Source of the DNA: a virus
Length of the DNA: 43,205 bases
Virus record (IMG/VR): IMGVR_UViG_3300030012_002183
Coordinates: 1-43,205 of that record
Direction: 5' to 3' (one strand)
Shown: piece by piece, positions 6,263-16,952 of the stretch
How the letters are laid out: every line of letters starts with the position of its first letter
How positions within the stretch are numbered: the first letter of the stretch is position 1
Made by a program: the position numbers and the translations under genes
Notes under the pieces: model-generated
Database searches by the model: none
Told to the model about the DNA's origin: nothing
Seen by the model: the letters and a program-made list of their open reading frames with translations, nothing else

Positions 6263-9200
6263 ATGGGTAAGGTTGGTGGCCCAAGAGTCTTCTTCGATGT
6301 ATTGGGTGCGTTCAATGCCCACCGACTCATCAAAGATGTTAAGGCTCAATCAGCCGTCATGGAGTCAATCGTCCTTGACTCGATAGACTCTATCGTGCAG
6401 TCATTTTCGGGTATTGCCGTCGTGATTGATGGAATGACCCAAGCAACGGTTCACACTGGATTGGCGGTTGGCAAGGCCGTTGTTGAGTTTGAGAAGTTCG
6501 CTGGCGAAAACAAGGAACTTCAAAATGAAATCATTTCCACGGGTCAATCCCTTGGTTTTACCGCCGATGAAGCACTACGAGCCGGTGCAAAAATGGCACA
6601 GTTGTCGGCCATCTTTGGTGAAACTACAACAGCCGCCGCAACCAAACTTGGTCAGGAGTTTGCTTTGATTTCCGGTATGGGGACGCAGGAGGCTATGACG
6701 GGTCTCATCAACCTACAACAACAAACCGGGTTCATGTATGGCGACATGACCTCCGACCAATACCGACTATTGGATGCACAGGAACAACGCAACACGGCCG
6801 TTATTCAAAGCACCAAGTTCCTTGACGAAATGAACACGGTTGAAAACAAATCAGCCGCCACCATGAAAGGCATGATTTTCGTTATGAACCAGTTTGCCGC
6901 ACAGGCTCACACCACGGGTGAGTCTATCGCAAACATGGCGGCTATGTCGGCTACGCTAATTGAAGCCGGTGAGGAGCAAGGTAAAGCGGGTCGTGCCCTC
7001 CGTATGATTTATGCACGCCTTGGTTCAAACATACAGGACAACAACGAGGTTTTAGCACAATTTGGTGTCGAGGCCAAAGACGCCGCTACGGGTGGTGTCC
7101 GTCCCCTATCGGACATTCTTGGTGATTTAGCGGCCATCTACCCATCCCTGACCGCCGAACAAAAGCAAAACATTTCACAGACCGTTGCGGGGAACGACCA
7201 TTATGTGCGGTTCACCAAGCTGATTGAAAATTATGGTCGGTTTAGCGAATTGGCTACGGATGCCGTGGAAAATCAATCAACGGCACAAGCGGAACTGAAC
7301 CGTGTGTTAGAGTCAAACACACTTGCCTACGAGGAATCGGTTGCCGGTCTTGAAAACATGAAAGCCGAGGTCGGTCAGGGATTGCTTCCCGCCATGACCC
7401 AAGCCAATTTAATGCAAACCCGGTTGATTGAAGGGTTTGTGGACTTTGGTGAGGGTGGCTTTGCCGTATTGGGAACAATCGTAAAAATCCGTGAATACTC
7501 CCGCATTTTGGGCGGCGTCTTTGACATGTATTTGCAGATGAAATCGGTGAACATCTCGATGGCCGTTCACGAAAGCATCCTAAAGGCCATTGCTGGCCAC
7601 GAAGTCGTCAGGACGGATTCATACCGAAAGCAGGGTATTTTTAGCGGTATCACGACATCAAACCAAAAGGAATTGTCCCTTATCATGCATGAAATTGCCA
7701 TCATTGAAGATGCAATCAAAATGCACAAAACAACTCAACAACCGCTGGATGAGGCCCGTGCTTTCCAAGCGGCAAAGGTAGCGCAAATGCGTGAACGGCA
7801 AATCACCGTTGAATCAAAACTCGCTGACCTAAACACCCGAAACTTCCATGCCATCCAAGCGCAGGGTGCGGCATACGAGGAGGCATCAATGCTTGTCAAC
7901 ACGCTGAGACAACATGACCAGATTCGTGGTGAACAAACCGTTGTTTTGACAAACGAGTTCAAGCAACAAGTGATGGCAAAGCGAAACGAACTCGGTCTTA
8001 TGCGTTCCATTGTTTCGGCACAACAGCTCACAATTGACAAAGCCAAGGCTGAACTTTTGTTGAGCAACCGAAAACTTACCGTGCAAGAAATAGAGGAATT
8101 GAAGTATAAGCCACGGGAACGGGCTTTGCAAGTTGAGCTTGAAACAAACAGGGCTATTTTGACCGAAAAAGAAAAGGAACTTGCAATCCTTGAAAACATC
8201 ATCACTAAGGATTATCAATTGCGAGCGGGTAAATATGCGCTTATGACGGCACAGGAACGATACAACGATTTGTCGCAGGAACAGTTGTTCCTATTCAACA
8301 ATCTTGGTATAGCCGAATCCGAGCTCATGTCATTGGACGCACAACAATTTGCGGCACTCATGACGGAAATTGCTTTGTTGGACGACAAAAACCAGAAGCT
8401 CCGACAACAACAGCTTGAACAAATCAAGGCAAACCTCGAAACCTACAAAGCCATTCAAGCGGGGCGCACCCTTTCTACGGAGGTCAATCGTATGAACATA
8501 GCATTTAGCAAGTTTAGCATGGCCGCTGGGTTAGCATCAATGGCCCTGGGTATTTTCGGGGACGATACCGATTCGGCACAAGCGTCCATCATTCTCATGA
8601 CGGTGGCAATGATTCCCGCCATCGGCCAAATGTCCATGATGAGCATTGGTATGACGCAAGCAGCGGTCTCGGCCGGAACAGCAACGGCCGGAGTCAGCGC
8701 ATTGAATCTTGCGTTGAAAAGTCTGCTTATGACCGCCGGACTCGCTATTCCTCTTGCAATCCTTTCCTACGGTTTGGCAAAAATCTTCAACAAAAGCAAA
8801 GAGGCCAATGCGGAGCTTGGGAATCTAAACGACACCCTAAAGGTGTCTCGAAACCTTTTGAAAGACATTAGTGAGGAGGAGGCCAAAAATTACGATGTTC
8901 CCTCACAACTGGTTGAGTTCTACGGCGAAAAGATTGACCTCACTAACAAGTCATTGACAGAAATGAATCGGATTCAGCAGGCCGCAACACAGCGAATGCT
9001 TGACCTGAAAAAGACCCGTGATGGGTTATCGGAGAACGACCCTGTTCGTGCTATGCTTCAGGACGACATCAATGCACTTTCAACCTTTGCGACAACAGCC
9101 TCACAATTGAAATCTGCGCAAATTGGCCTTGAATTGGTGAATGTGGACAGCGAAACCCGAAAACTCCAGATTTTAGCCGACGCATATCTAACAAAGGGCA

Positions 9201-9763
9201 CCTACATTGCTAATCAAATGGGAATGGCCCTCACAAGGCAAGAAACTGCGCTTCGCCAAGTGGTCGTCACCTCGGATGTAGGCGGCGAGCCATTTACCGA
9301 TGTTCAATACGAGCAATATGTTTCCAAGGAGTCAATTACCAATATGAATGTCTTGATGAAAGGCATTGCCGATGGAAGCGTAAAACTGAATGACCTCACT
9401 ACGGAGGGTCGCAATTACCTCATGAATTATATTGATGCCTTAGAAAAAGCATCAACCTATGGGTTTAATGAAACCATTGAAAACATCGGGGACATGGGCG
9501 AGGCATTTACGGAGGCCGAAGACAAAATGCGAGCCTTTGCGAATGCTCGTGAGGAATTGTTCTTTGGTGGCAAATCGTCCTACATGAGCGGGGACATGAT
9601 GAAGCAAGTCGTGAACAAAGGTGTGGAGAACCTTTACAGCAATGTCGAGCTGATTATGACAAACAATTTCTATGGTCTGACATTCAACGAGGCTGTGGAC
9701 ACGATTAGCGATAGAGTAGTGGGACGGTTGCTTGCAAGCGGCGTCCCGATGAATACGAGTTGA
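6263..9763 (+). CDS. Tape measure protein
   Basis: At 1166 residues this is the expected large, helical protein after the tail chaperones. The N-terminal ~380 residues carry the TP901-like tape measure pattern (VEFEKFAGENKELQNEIIST; SIANMAAMSATLIEAGEEQG; GKAGRALRMIYARLGSNIQD). A long coiled-coil middle follows (residues about 490-740), then a Met/Ala-rich hydrophobic block (about 750-845, e.g. LASMALGIFGDD and SLLMTAGLAIPLAILSYGL) that could enter the host membrane at genome ejection. By the usual relation of about 1.5 angstroms per residue, tail length would be around 150-170 nm (estimate). GGGGGTG precedes ATG 6263. Confidence 0.9.
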   Translation: MGKVGGPRVFFDVLGAFNAHRLIKDVKAQSAVMESIVLDSIDSIVQSFSGIAVVIDGMTQATVHTGLAVGKAVVEFEKFAGENKELQNEIISTGQSLGFTADEALRAGAKMAQLSAIFGETTTAAATKLGQEFALISGMGTQEAMTGLINLQQQTGFMYGDMTSDQYRLLDAQEQRNTAVIQSTKFLDEMNTVENKSAATMKGMIFVMNQFAAQAHTTGESIANMAAMSATLIEAGEEQGKAGRALRMIYARLGSNIQDNNEVLAQFGVEAKDAATGGVRPLSDILGDLAAIYPSLTAEQKQNISQTVAGNDHYVRFTKLIENYGRFSELATDAVENQSTAQAELNRVLESNTLAYEESVAGLENMKAEVGQGLLPAMTQANLMQTRLIEGFVDFGEGGFAVLGTIVKIREYSRILGGVFDMYLQMKSVNISMAVHESILKAIAGHEVVRTDSYRKQGIFSGITTSNQKELSLIMHEIAIIEDAIKMHKTTQQPLDEARAFQAAKVAQMRERQITVESKLADLNTRNFHAIQAQGAAYEEASMLVNTLRQHDQIRGEQTVVLTNEFKQQVMAKRNELGLMRSIVSAQQLTIDKAKAELLLSNRKLTVQEIEELKYKPRERALQVELETNRAILTEKEKELAILENIITKDYQLRAGKYALMTAQERYNDLSQEQLFLFNNLGIAESELMSLDAQQFAALMTEIALLDDKNQKLRQQQLEQIKANLETYKAIQAGRTLSTEVNRMNIAFSKFSMAAGLASMALGIFGDDTDSAQASIILMTVAMIPAIGQMSMMSIGMTQAAVSAGTATAGVSALNLALKSLLMTAGLAIPLAILSYGLAKIFNKSKEANAELGNLNDTLKVSRNLLKDISEEEAKNYDVPSQLVEFYGEKIDLTNKSLTEMNRIQQAATQRMLDLKKTRDGLSENDPVRAMLQDDINALSTFATTASQLKSAQIGLELVNVDSETRKLQILADAYLTKGTYIANQMGMALTRQETALRQVVVTSDVGGEPFTDVQYEQYVSKESITNMNVLMKGIADGSVKLNDLTTEGRNYLMNYIDALEKASTYGFNETIENIGDMGEAFTEAEDKMRAFANAREELFFGGKSSYMSGDMMKQVVNKGVENLYSNVELIMTNNFYGLTFNEAVDTISDRVVGRLLASGVPMNTS

Positions 9764-9768
9764 GAAGA

Positions 9769-12700
9769 ATGACAAGAAAATTAGATGGCAAGTTTGAAGC
9801 GTGGCTTGCGGGATATTACGACGACTTCATAGGCACTTTTTGCCAGGTGGACGACCTAAATGACCCAAATGCGGCAACCTACGACCACGAAAATACCCAT
9901 CACGGCAACACCTTGAATGGTGAGGCACCGTTGAATCCCCGCTTTCGGCATAGTGTCATTGAACGAGACGATATTTCCCAATCATACCCATTGGAAACAT
10001 TGACCGGCGATTCATCCTACGACCATGACGCGGCAAACAACGGCATTCACGAATACATCACAATTGACCCGCTGCGGCTATCCGACGGCGTGGAATGGGA
10101 GGGTCGTGCTACCCCCCGTGCTCCACAGTCATTTATTCATCAGAATCGTGCCTATACGGGCATTTCCGGCACGGGTTTATCATCGGGCGATGGCTACATG
10201 TGGTTTGTCAATCCCCGAAAGACCAACAGCCGATATTGGCTTTTATCGGAGCACGATGGTTCCTATGGCCGAGCGAGCATGAAGGACTACACGGCAACGA
10301 GTGGGTCAAATGTCCACCCAGATGCCCTTTCACATCTGGGTCTATCGGCCGCAAATCGCAAAATGGGCTACCTAACCGGCTATTTCCAATGGCAAGCCAT
10401 GTCCACGCTGGACGCATCAAAAACCTCGCGTGAAAACATCGGACAGGTTGTAAAATCGTTGGGTGGCAAGCCATTTTTGGTTTTGGACTCACGCACATAC
10501 AGCAATCTTCCCGCCACACCAGCCGCCGAAATGTTGTTGTTGATGTATGAAGGCAATTTGAACGCTATGGGGGACAATGATACCTTTCACATTCGCATGG
10601 CACACCAGTCATTTACCGAATCGGCTGACCCACAATATAAGCCATCATGGGTTTTTGACATTGGCTACAAAGCGAGTGCCGTGTCGGCCACCGCTACGGG
10701 TCTTGGAACAACGGCCGCAATCACTCATGCAATCACGATGGCACAACTTGCTGGTGGCATAGAACACCATGCCCGTGATGCAGTGTGTGGTGTCGGTGCC
10801 GGAACAACAACCACCACGGCCCTCGACGACATTTGGAACGACATTGATTTTGTTATCAATTTCACCACACAAAAATATGAAGTTTTTGTCAATGGTGTGA
10901 GTGTTGCATCAAATCAAGCTCTAAACTCACGGCCCGGTGGTGGGAGCTGGGTTGCATCGGACCTCTACGGGTGGACTTTGAAACTCGCCAATGTGGACAA
11001 TCCCGCAAACAACACGCCCAACTCGTGGCTCGTAAATACTCTAATTGACCGTGTAGGGTTGATTCACCCAATTACGAACCACCTTGCAAAAACGACTAAC
11101 AGCGTGGCATTGGAATCCATCAATACCCGAATGCAAGCAAATGGATTTATGACCGGGCAAATGAAGGTTGTTGATGATTCAACAGCCCTCGACCCATACC
11201 CACTCATCAGCGGTAGCACTACGGATGATTGGAGCGTCTTGCTTTTCCGAAACGGAGACAATCGCCCTATCATCCAGGGGACAATCACAAAAGTCCGTAT
11301 CAATCAAGGATTGATGCAACAAACTCGCAACATCCAATTTGATTTTAGCGACAACGGACGCTCGATTGACCGACAAACCGCCGTATGGGAGATTGGCCAG
11401 ACTTTGAACACGGGCGAGGCTGCAACGGGACTTTTGGGTGAAGCGGAAAAACTCTACAATGCCATGTATTTTGGTGCCGCCGAACTGAAAAGCCTTGATG
11501 ATAAAATCGGCTTTATTGCATCCAATTACGAGGAGTTGCGAAACCAACGAACCCAATTGTATTCCAGCCACCCGATTCAATTCTACAACAATGAAGATAC
11601 GCTTGGTCCCAACAATCCCGAGGTCAATTGGAACAGCGTTGAAATCAACACGGCGGTAGATGGGACATCAGGTGGTAGTGGCGGAACTCTCTCCAAGACG
11701 GTTATTCACTACCCGAATCACGGTCTTTCCGGGGGCGATTCAGTCACCATCAGCGGTGCCGACAATTCTGCTTTGAATGGCACACACAGCATTCTCACAA
11801 CACCCTCCGTAGCAACGGATTTCTTCTACATCAATGTGAACTCAGCATCCGGCAGAAGTGCCTTGGTTAGCCACTTTTTGCGTGTCAAGATGGGTGGCAA
11901 CAACAAACTCGGATTGGTGCTTGACCCGACATCATATACGGTCCCACCCGCCGAGGACATTTACGGCAAAAAGGTGGGTTTGCATGGGTATTCTGCCCTT
12001 TTGACCCGTTATTCATGGGACGGTGGCGTATCAACGGTTCTTGGCAAAAGAACGGGCACCGGAAGCATCGCTGGACGCATTGTTTTGGTCATTGATGAGG
12101 CTTGGAGCACGGTTTCGTCGGATGCCAACCTAACAACGCCGCTGGCCGCACCCTACATCACGCCGTCCGTATTTTGGGATAGGCCTCGAATGACCGCCAC
12201 GGGTTTGACCGATACCGGGGACTTCACAAAGGTCGCCAACCGTGCGAATCATGCGGTTTGGATGCGTGATTTGCCCAAGTCGCTTTGGTTCAAAAAGATG
12301 TTTGGGCGTGTCAAGGAGGACGCTATCACCGTTCCCCACTTTACATCGGATGTTGAAATCCACACATCGGCCCTCACAAGCGCATCAACACAAATCACAA
12401 CGAATATCACCTACACCAACAACACACAGCGGGATGCACAACAAGCCGCTTTGCTTGCATCCGGCGTAGGTGAAATCATCAACACAAATGGCACCGTGGA
12501 CTCTTTCGTGTTCAATGGTTGCACCACCTCAGGTGGGCGACAGGTGCTCACCGGGGTCAAGTTTTTGTCGCAAAGCCATGCTACCGGCAAAAAAATCAAG
12601 TTCCGTGATATTTCGGACGATTACAAGCACATTTGGGTGCTTTGGGCCGACATGCGAAACAACGGTTTGGCTGACGCCGACGGTTCAGCTCGGAAAAACA

Positions 12701-15700
12701 AGTTTGGCTTGCTTTACCCTACACCTGACAATTACAACATCAGCATTTCCTACACCGACCAAGAGGACATTGATGGATTGCCCTCGTCCTTTGTCAATTT
12801 GAAGGTCGGGTATGATTGCGATGTTTGGGAGTGCGATGCCGAAACCGAGCCCTATTCGGGTAATTCATGGTCGTCATTGGGTTCGGACTCTTTGGACACA
12901 AAATACCGCAACTGGGAGGACAAAGCCGGTTCCTTTGTCATTCTTGATTTTAGCAAGTTTTTCAATTTGAACACCGAGGCAAATGGTGGAAAGACCGGAC
13001 AAGTTAGCGGTGGTCGGATTACACTCGGAGACCTTGTGATTGACACCGAGGGGCATCCCGCTTTGATTGACGATTATTGGCAGGAGGTTCCGGCTACCCC
13101 GGCGAATAGTGCGGCACCATTTTCATACCACGAAAACTGGCACAGATTTTTCAGCGCGGGGTCAAATCTTGCTGCAAACACCGGAACGGCAAATGTTGCC
13201 TTGGGTGATACCGACATTGTTTTGGAAGACACAAGCGAGTTCCCCAACTCCGGCATAGGCATGATTGAACTTGAACGCAATTCGTCCAATGCAAACACCA
13301 CCGAGCGCAATTTGATGTTTTACATCTGGGAATCCAAAAATGACAGCACCAACACACTGAGTGGCGTGTCAATCATGGACCTGGATGAAACGGCTTTGAC
13401 CGAGGACGAAATCCGTGAATCCCTATTTTTTGCTTTGGCGGCATCTACCCGTGCAAATGCGGCGTTTGGTGCGCCCAAGGTCATTCGCTACAACGACTCA
13501 ATCAACAACATTACCAATGGGTATGACAAAATCGTGTTCTATTCGGGACTCAGTGCCCCGTTTGCTCTACGATTTATGATGTCTCTAAATGGCTTTGTCG
13601 AGTCCACAAACATTGGAACTTATTATGCAAGCGACATGTTCCGTGCCCTTGGAGTTCTTTCGGGTGCCAATGTTCCGTTGAATCAGTTTTCGCTGCCCGT
13701 ATCGTTTGACCTCAACAACATCCCAATCACTCGTCGCATGACAACAACCCAACAGGCGGTGTCAAGCACGGTCAAGTCCTACAATGGGGCATCTGGTTCA
13801 ACCATTGACTGGGATAACTACGGAGGGGCGTTTGATGCCCGAGGCAAAAGCATAATGTCCATTATCACCGAATTATCCCAAAAAATAAGGTTGGGTAGCA
13901 ATTCACAAAGCACGATTTTTACCTACACAACTGGTCGTGATGGAAAGCTCGATTTCCGTCCCGCTTACAACAGTGGCTTTGCCTTTACCCGCAACAATCT
14001 CCGTGTATCACAAATCGAGGGCTCACCACAATCCCGCATCACGAATGTCCGTGTCTATTACAACAATGGCGCATCCTTTATTGACTACCCGACAGCCGCA
14101 AGGGGAACCGAGTTGCGTTGGAAATACATTGATTTGCCATCTATCAGGTCAAACAGCGAAGCGTTTCAAATCGCAAAGCGCGAGTACGAGCGGGCATCTA
14201 CGCCATCAATGAAAATCGTTGCAGAACCATTGACGCCCTCGACGGACGACGACAAGATGCTTTTCGGAGCACGCTATGGGTATGTAGCCGATGGGGCACA
14301 CCGAACAATTGATGCACAAAAATACTTGAATGGCAACGCACAGACATGGACCTCATGGTTCAATGGCGTTCAATACAGCGGGATGCAAAATTGTCTTGAT
14401 GGCAACCTAACTTGGGTTGGATTTGGAACCGGAGCAGCGTATTTCAGCACGAAATATGCGGCCGGTCCAGACGGCGGTGGTTCATCGGGCGCATTGGTTG
14501 GTGGTGCCGACCATGACCCAAAATACTCATACACATGGGTTGGGACGAAATCGGTGTCAGACGCCGTGCGTATCGTCCACATTCCCAAAGACTGCCCCCT
14601 TACCTCCAACACATCGTCCGACGACCTAAGAATAGGCATTCTGTTGGCAGATTCATACACCACATCAACATCGGTAGATGATGTAGAGTTTTTGTTGGTT
14701 TTGATTGACCCAAACACAAGCATTGGGACGGGTGGAGGTTTGTCCACAATCACCGATGGCTACGGCTCTACAACATCGGTCAAGTTCAAGCATAGTGGAT
14801 TCCATGAAATCGCTATCCCCTCGACCTATTGGACGGGTGGAAATGGTGCTACCGGCAATGAACGCATTGTCGTGTCAATCAATGCGGAGTATCTCCGTGC
14901 TTTGCTACGCAACCGAAACGGAAATTATGGTCAGGGTTCGTTCCAATACGCCAATGCACATGATGTGGCTGGATTTAACACAACCAACGGTGGTTCGGAG
15001 GTCCGTTCCCATTCACCATTCCCCCTCGGATTGAAAAACAACGCATCCATGCCTACGGGAGACAATCCAATTTTCCATGCCCCACGGGTCTTGATTACCG
15101 AGGATTTGAACTTTTACCCATCAACCGTGGTTTCCTACACCGATGCCGCTTTGGGTCTTTCGTCTGCAACCAATTTTAGCGTGAAAGAGGTTGCATATTC
15201 TGTCAAAAATAGAGACCACGACAATTTGGTTTTGACCCTTGAACAAGATGAATCCCGTGCTTTGGGCGGAATGGCCTCCTACATTGCACCCGACATCAAC
15301 GATGGAAGAACACCTGGAAGTGAACCAACCTATACTCCATCAACGCCGGGAGCTGGGAACGCCGGAAATCCCGGTGGTAGTGGTGGCTACCGACCTTCCT
15401 TCCCGCCTTCTAATTTATTTCCTCCCGAAGTCCTTCCACCTGTCGGAGGATATATACGCAAGTTTGATGGGGCTGGTCCCGGTGGTGGAACGGAAACAAT
15501 TTCCGGTCAGACTGTTGGGCATGAAATGCTTGGTGTCAATAATACCACGGATGGTATGTTTGACCAAATCAAAGGTAAAATGGACTTCCCGGCCGAGTTT
15601 GGGAATGCCGATGGCGATTTCAGCATTTTGGGGCAAAAGAAGGGGGGTGCCCCGGCGCAAATTACAAAATCCATCGAGGGGATAGATAATGTTTGGTCAG

Positions 15701-16200
15701 GAGGCTCGGGTGCCGCCTTTACGGAGGAGGGCGTCATGTTCCCTGCCGATTCAATGTCCACCGATTCTTTGACGCAACACATTCACGAACACACGCTGCA
15801 AATCACCGTGCCCCCTGATGCAATCGGCAAGTTGGTGGTCGTCGAGGCAAAGGTTTCAGCCGGTGGGGATAATGACCAAACGGCAATTCTTTTCGGAACC
15901 GTTGAATGCACACAAACAAGTGATTCGGCGTCCTTTACCTGTCCTTTGGAGTCTGCGACCGAAAACCGTTTGACCACGATTTGTAGCGTGGACCTGGATG
16001 GTGCTGATGTGCCGGGGAACACAATCAAAATTACCATTCAGCGTCAGGCGGGCAAAGACAACGACAATGCCCGCTATGGCTCGGTTATTTTGCACAGCGT
16101 CAAAGCCAAGTTTGTCCGTGCGGGATTGAATGCCCGAAGTTCTATGTCCCGAGTTTTGGGGCTAAAGGGCAACGGGATTCGTTTTTCGCTGGATAACTAA
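9769..16200 (+). CDS. Giant multidomain tail hub / tip protein
   Basis: The product is 2143 residues from ATG 9769; a TTG at 9760 overlapping the tape measure stop is possible. It directly follows the tape measure gene, as tail hub (Tal-like) proteins do. Visible parts: a LamG/ConA-like region around residues 180-430 (KYEVFVNGVSV); a hub-type beta unit near 488 (VLLFRNGDNRPIIQGTI); a short HGLSGGDSVTISG module near 650; a module near 1150 (VALGDTDIVLEDTSEFP) like the insert in the head-tail adaptor; a second hub-like unit near 1420-1480 (SRITNVRVYYNNG, AFQIAKREYERA); a Pro/Gly-rich linker near 1845-1910; and a C-terminal beta domain. The hub parts would close the tube and the others bind the host surface. 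No peptidase or lysozyme motif was seen. Confidence 0.7.
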   Translation: MTRKLDGKFEAWLAGYYDDFIGTFCQVDDLNDPNAATYDHENTHHGNTLNGEAPLNPRFRHSVIERDDISQSYPLETLTGDSSYDHDAANNGIHEYITIDPLRLSDGVEWEGRATPRAPQSFIHQNRAYTGISGTGLSSGDGYMWFVNPRKTNSRYWLLSEHDGSYGRASMKDYTATSGSNVHPDALSHLGLSAANRKMGYLTGYFQWQAMSTLDASKTSRENIGQVVKSLGGKPFLVLDSRTYSNLPATPAAEMLLLMYEGNLNAMGDNDTFHIRMAHQSFTESADPQYKPSWVFDIGYKASAVSATATGLGTTAAITHAITMAQLAGGIEHHARDAVCGVGAGTTTTTALDDIWNDIDFVINFTTQKYEVFVNGVSVASNQALNSRPGGGSWVASDLYGWTLKLANVDNPANNTPNSWLVNTLIDRVGLIHPITNHLAKTTNSVALESINTRMQANGFMTGQMKVVDDSTALDPYPLISGSTTDDWSVLLFRNGDNRPIIQGTITKVRINQGLMQQTRNIQFDFSDNGRSIDRQTAVWEIGQTLNTGEAATGLLGEAEKLYNAMYFGAAELKSLDDKIGFIASNYEELRNQRTQLYSSHPIQFYNNEDTLGPNNPEVNWNSVEINTAVDGTSGGSGGTLSKTVIHYPNHGLSGGDSVTISGADNSALNGTHSILTTPSVATDFFYINVNSASGRSALVSHFLRVKMGGNNKLGLVLDPTSYTVPPAEDIYGKKVGLHGYSALLTRYSWDGGVSTVLGKRTGTGSIAGRIVLVIDEAWSTVSSDANLTTPLAAPYITPSVFWDRPRMTATGLTDTGDFTKVANRANHAVWMRDLPKSLWFKKMFGRVKEDAITVPHFTSDVEIHTSALTSASTQITTNITYTNNTQRDAQQAALLASGVGEIINTNGTVDSFVFNGCTTSGGRQVLTGVKFLSQSHATGKKIKFRDISDDYKHIWVLWADMRNNGLADADGSARKNKFGLLYPTPDNYNISISYTDQEDIDGLPSSFVNLKVGYDCDVWECDAETEPYSGNSWSSLGSDSLDTKYRNWEDKAGSFVILDFSKFFNLNTEANGGKTGQVSGGRITLGDLVIDTEGHPALIDDYWQEVPATPANSAAPFSYHENWHRFFSAGSNLAANTGTANVALGDTDIVLEDTSEFPNSGIGMIELERNSSNANTTERNLMFYIWESKNDSTNTLSGVSIMDLDETALTEDEIRESLFFALAASTRANAAFGAPKVIRYNDSINNITNGYDKIVFYSGLSAPFALRFMMSLNGFVESTNIGTYYASDMFRALGVLSGANVPLNQFSLPVSFDLNNIPITRRMTTTQQAVSSTVKSYNGASGSTIDWDNYGGAFDARGKSIMSIITELSQKIRLGSNSQSTIFTYTTGRDGKLDFRPAYNSGFAFTRNNLRVSQIEGSPQSRITNVRVYYNNGASFIDYPTAARGTELRWKYIDLPSIRSNSEAFQIAKREYERASTPSMKIVAEPLTPSTDDDKMLFGARYGYVADGAHRTIDAQKYLNGNAQTWTSWFNGVQYSGMQNCLDGNLTWVGFGTGAAYFSTKYAAGPDGGGSSGALVGGADHDPKYSYTWVGTKSVSDAVRIVHIPKDCPLTSNTSSDDLRIGILLADSYTTSTSVDDVEFLLVLIDPNTSIGTGGGLSTITDGYGSTTSVKFKHSGFHEIAIPSTYWTGGNGATGNERIVVSINAEYLRALLRNRNGNYGQGSFQYANAHDVAGFNTTNGGSEVRSHSPFPLGLKNNASMPTGDNPIFHAPRVLITEDLNFYPSTVVSYTDAALGLSSATNFSVKEVAYSVKNRDHDNLVLTLEQDESRALGGMASYIAPDINDGRTPGSEPTYTPSTPGAGNAGNPGGSGGYRPSFPPSNLFPPEVLPPVGGYIRKFDGAGPGGGTETISGQTVGHEMLGVNNTTDGMFDQIKGKMDFPAEFGNADGDFSILGQKKGGAPAQITKSIEGIDNVWSGGSGAAFTEEGVMFPADSMSTDSLTQHIHEHTLQITVPPDAIGKLVVVEAKVSAGGDNDQTAILFGTVECTQTSDSASFTCPLESATENRLTTICSVDLDGADVPGNTIKITIQRQAGKDNDNARYGSVILHSVKAKFVRAGLNARSSMSRVLGLKGNGIRFSLDN

Positions 16201-16919
16201 TCCGCACCCCATATTAGGGCAGCCTTTCGCAGCATCCGGGCTCGGTTGCGTGATATGCCATCAACCGTCATGAGTTCCTTGATGGTGCGCTTTTTGCTCA
16301 AGATTTCGTTTATCCCACCATACCTTTCTAAAAGGTTGCGAGCCGCCGTTGGCGTGATACCCTGAACACCACAAAGCATACGGATTCGTGGGTCGGTCTC
16401 GGACATGATACCACCCTGTAGGAACGGGTTGCCACTCCTTTTTCCCATGATAACCATTTGTGTGTAATTGGTCTTAATCCATGAAACAAAGTCTTCCATC
16501 GTATCAACCTGCATAAACCGAATCTTTGGGTGTCGGATGTGCAAGGTTTCTTTGTAGGCTTTGATGGTTGCATTCATCCGAGCGATTTGTATTGCCATTT
16601 GCTGGCGTGTGGGTCGCTTACCTCGAACGAATGGCTTTAGGGAGGTGCCATAGACAACAAGGAATGCCGTGTCAAAATGGTCTGCCAAATCGGTGAGTTG
16701 TGCATTGACGGTCCTCGACCTACCCTTTCCCGTAATGCTGTGGTAGAGGTCATTGATTTCTTTTGCTTCAACACCCCATCCCATCTCCGGAATGATGTAG
16801 TCGCCTACCGGCAACCGTTCAAGTTTTGCGCCGCCCTTTTCGTCCAATGATGCATCACCCAGGGCCATCAAAATCTTGTTGGCAACCTTTGGGTTCTCTC
16901 TATCATCAATCAACAGCAT
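16197..16919 (-). CDS. ERCC4-family (XPF/Hef-like) structure-specific nuclease
   Basis: The 240-residue protein has the ERCC4 nuclease core: I4-D-D-R-E8, G39-D40, and E51-A-K53 with D57. Canonical enzymes read ERKxxxD here, so the Arg is replaced by Ala while the metal-binding acidic residues and the Lys are kept. Residues about 180-240 form a tandem helix-hairpin-helix domain (LCGVQGITPTAARNLLERY; MTVDGISRNRARML). It probably cuts branched DNA (flaps, forks, junctions) during replication or recombination. No helicase domain is attached, unlike Hef. Its stop overlaps the tail hub stop on the other strand by 4 bases. A TATA-like box lies at 16945-16952. Confidence 0.85.
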   Translation of the reverse strand: MLLIDDRENPKVANKILMALGDASLDEKGGAKLERLPVGDYIIPEMGWGVEAKEINDLYHSITGKGRSRTVNAQLTDLADHFDTAFLVVYGTSLKPFVRGKRPTRQQMAIQIARMNATIKAYKETLHIRHPKIRFMQVDTMEDFVSWIKTNYTQMVIMGKRSGNPFLQGGIMSETDPRIRMLCGVQGITPTAARNLLERYGGINEILSKKRTIKELMTVDGISRNRARMLRKAALIWGAD

Positions 16920-16944
16920 GCTTTATATCCTATCTCGAGACCGC

Positions 16945-16952
16945 CTATAATC
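16945..16952 (-). promoter_or_regulatory. TATA-like box for ERCC4 nuclease gene
   Basis: Minus-strand GATTATAG lies about 26 bases before ATG 16919, the leaderless distance seen at the other operons. It overlaps the stop codon of the upstream microprotein gene. It is a weaker class of box than the CTTTATAT type. Confidence 0.5.
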
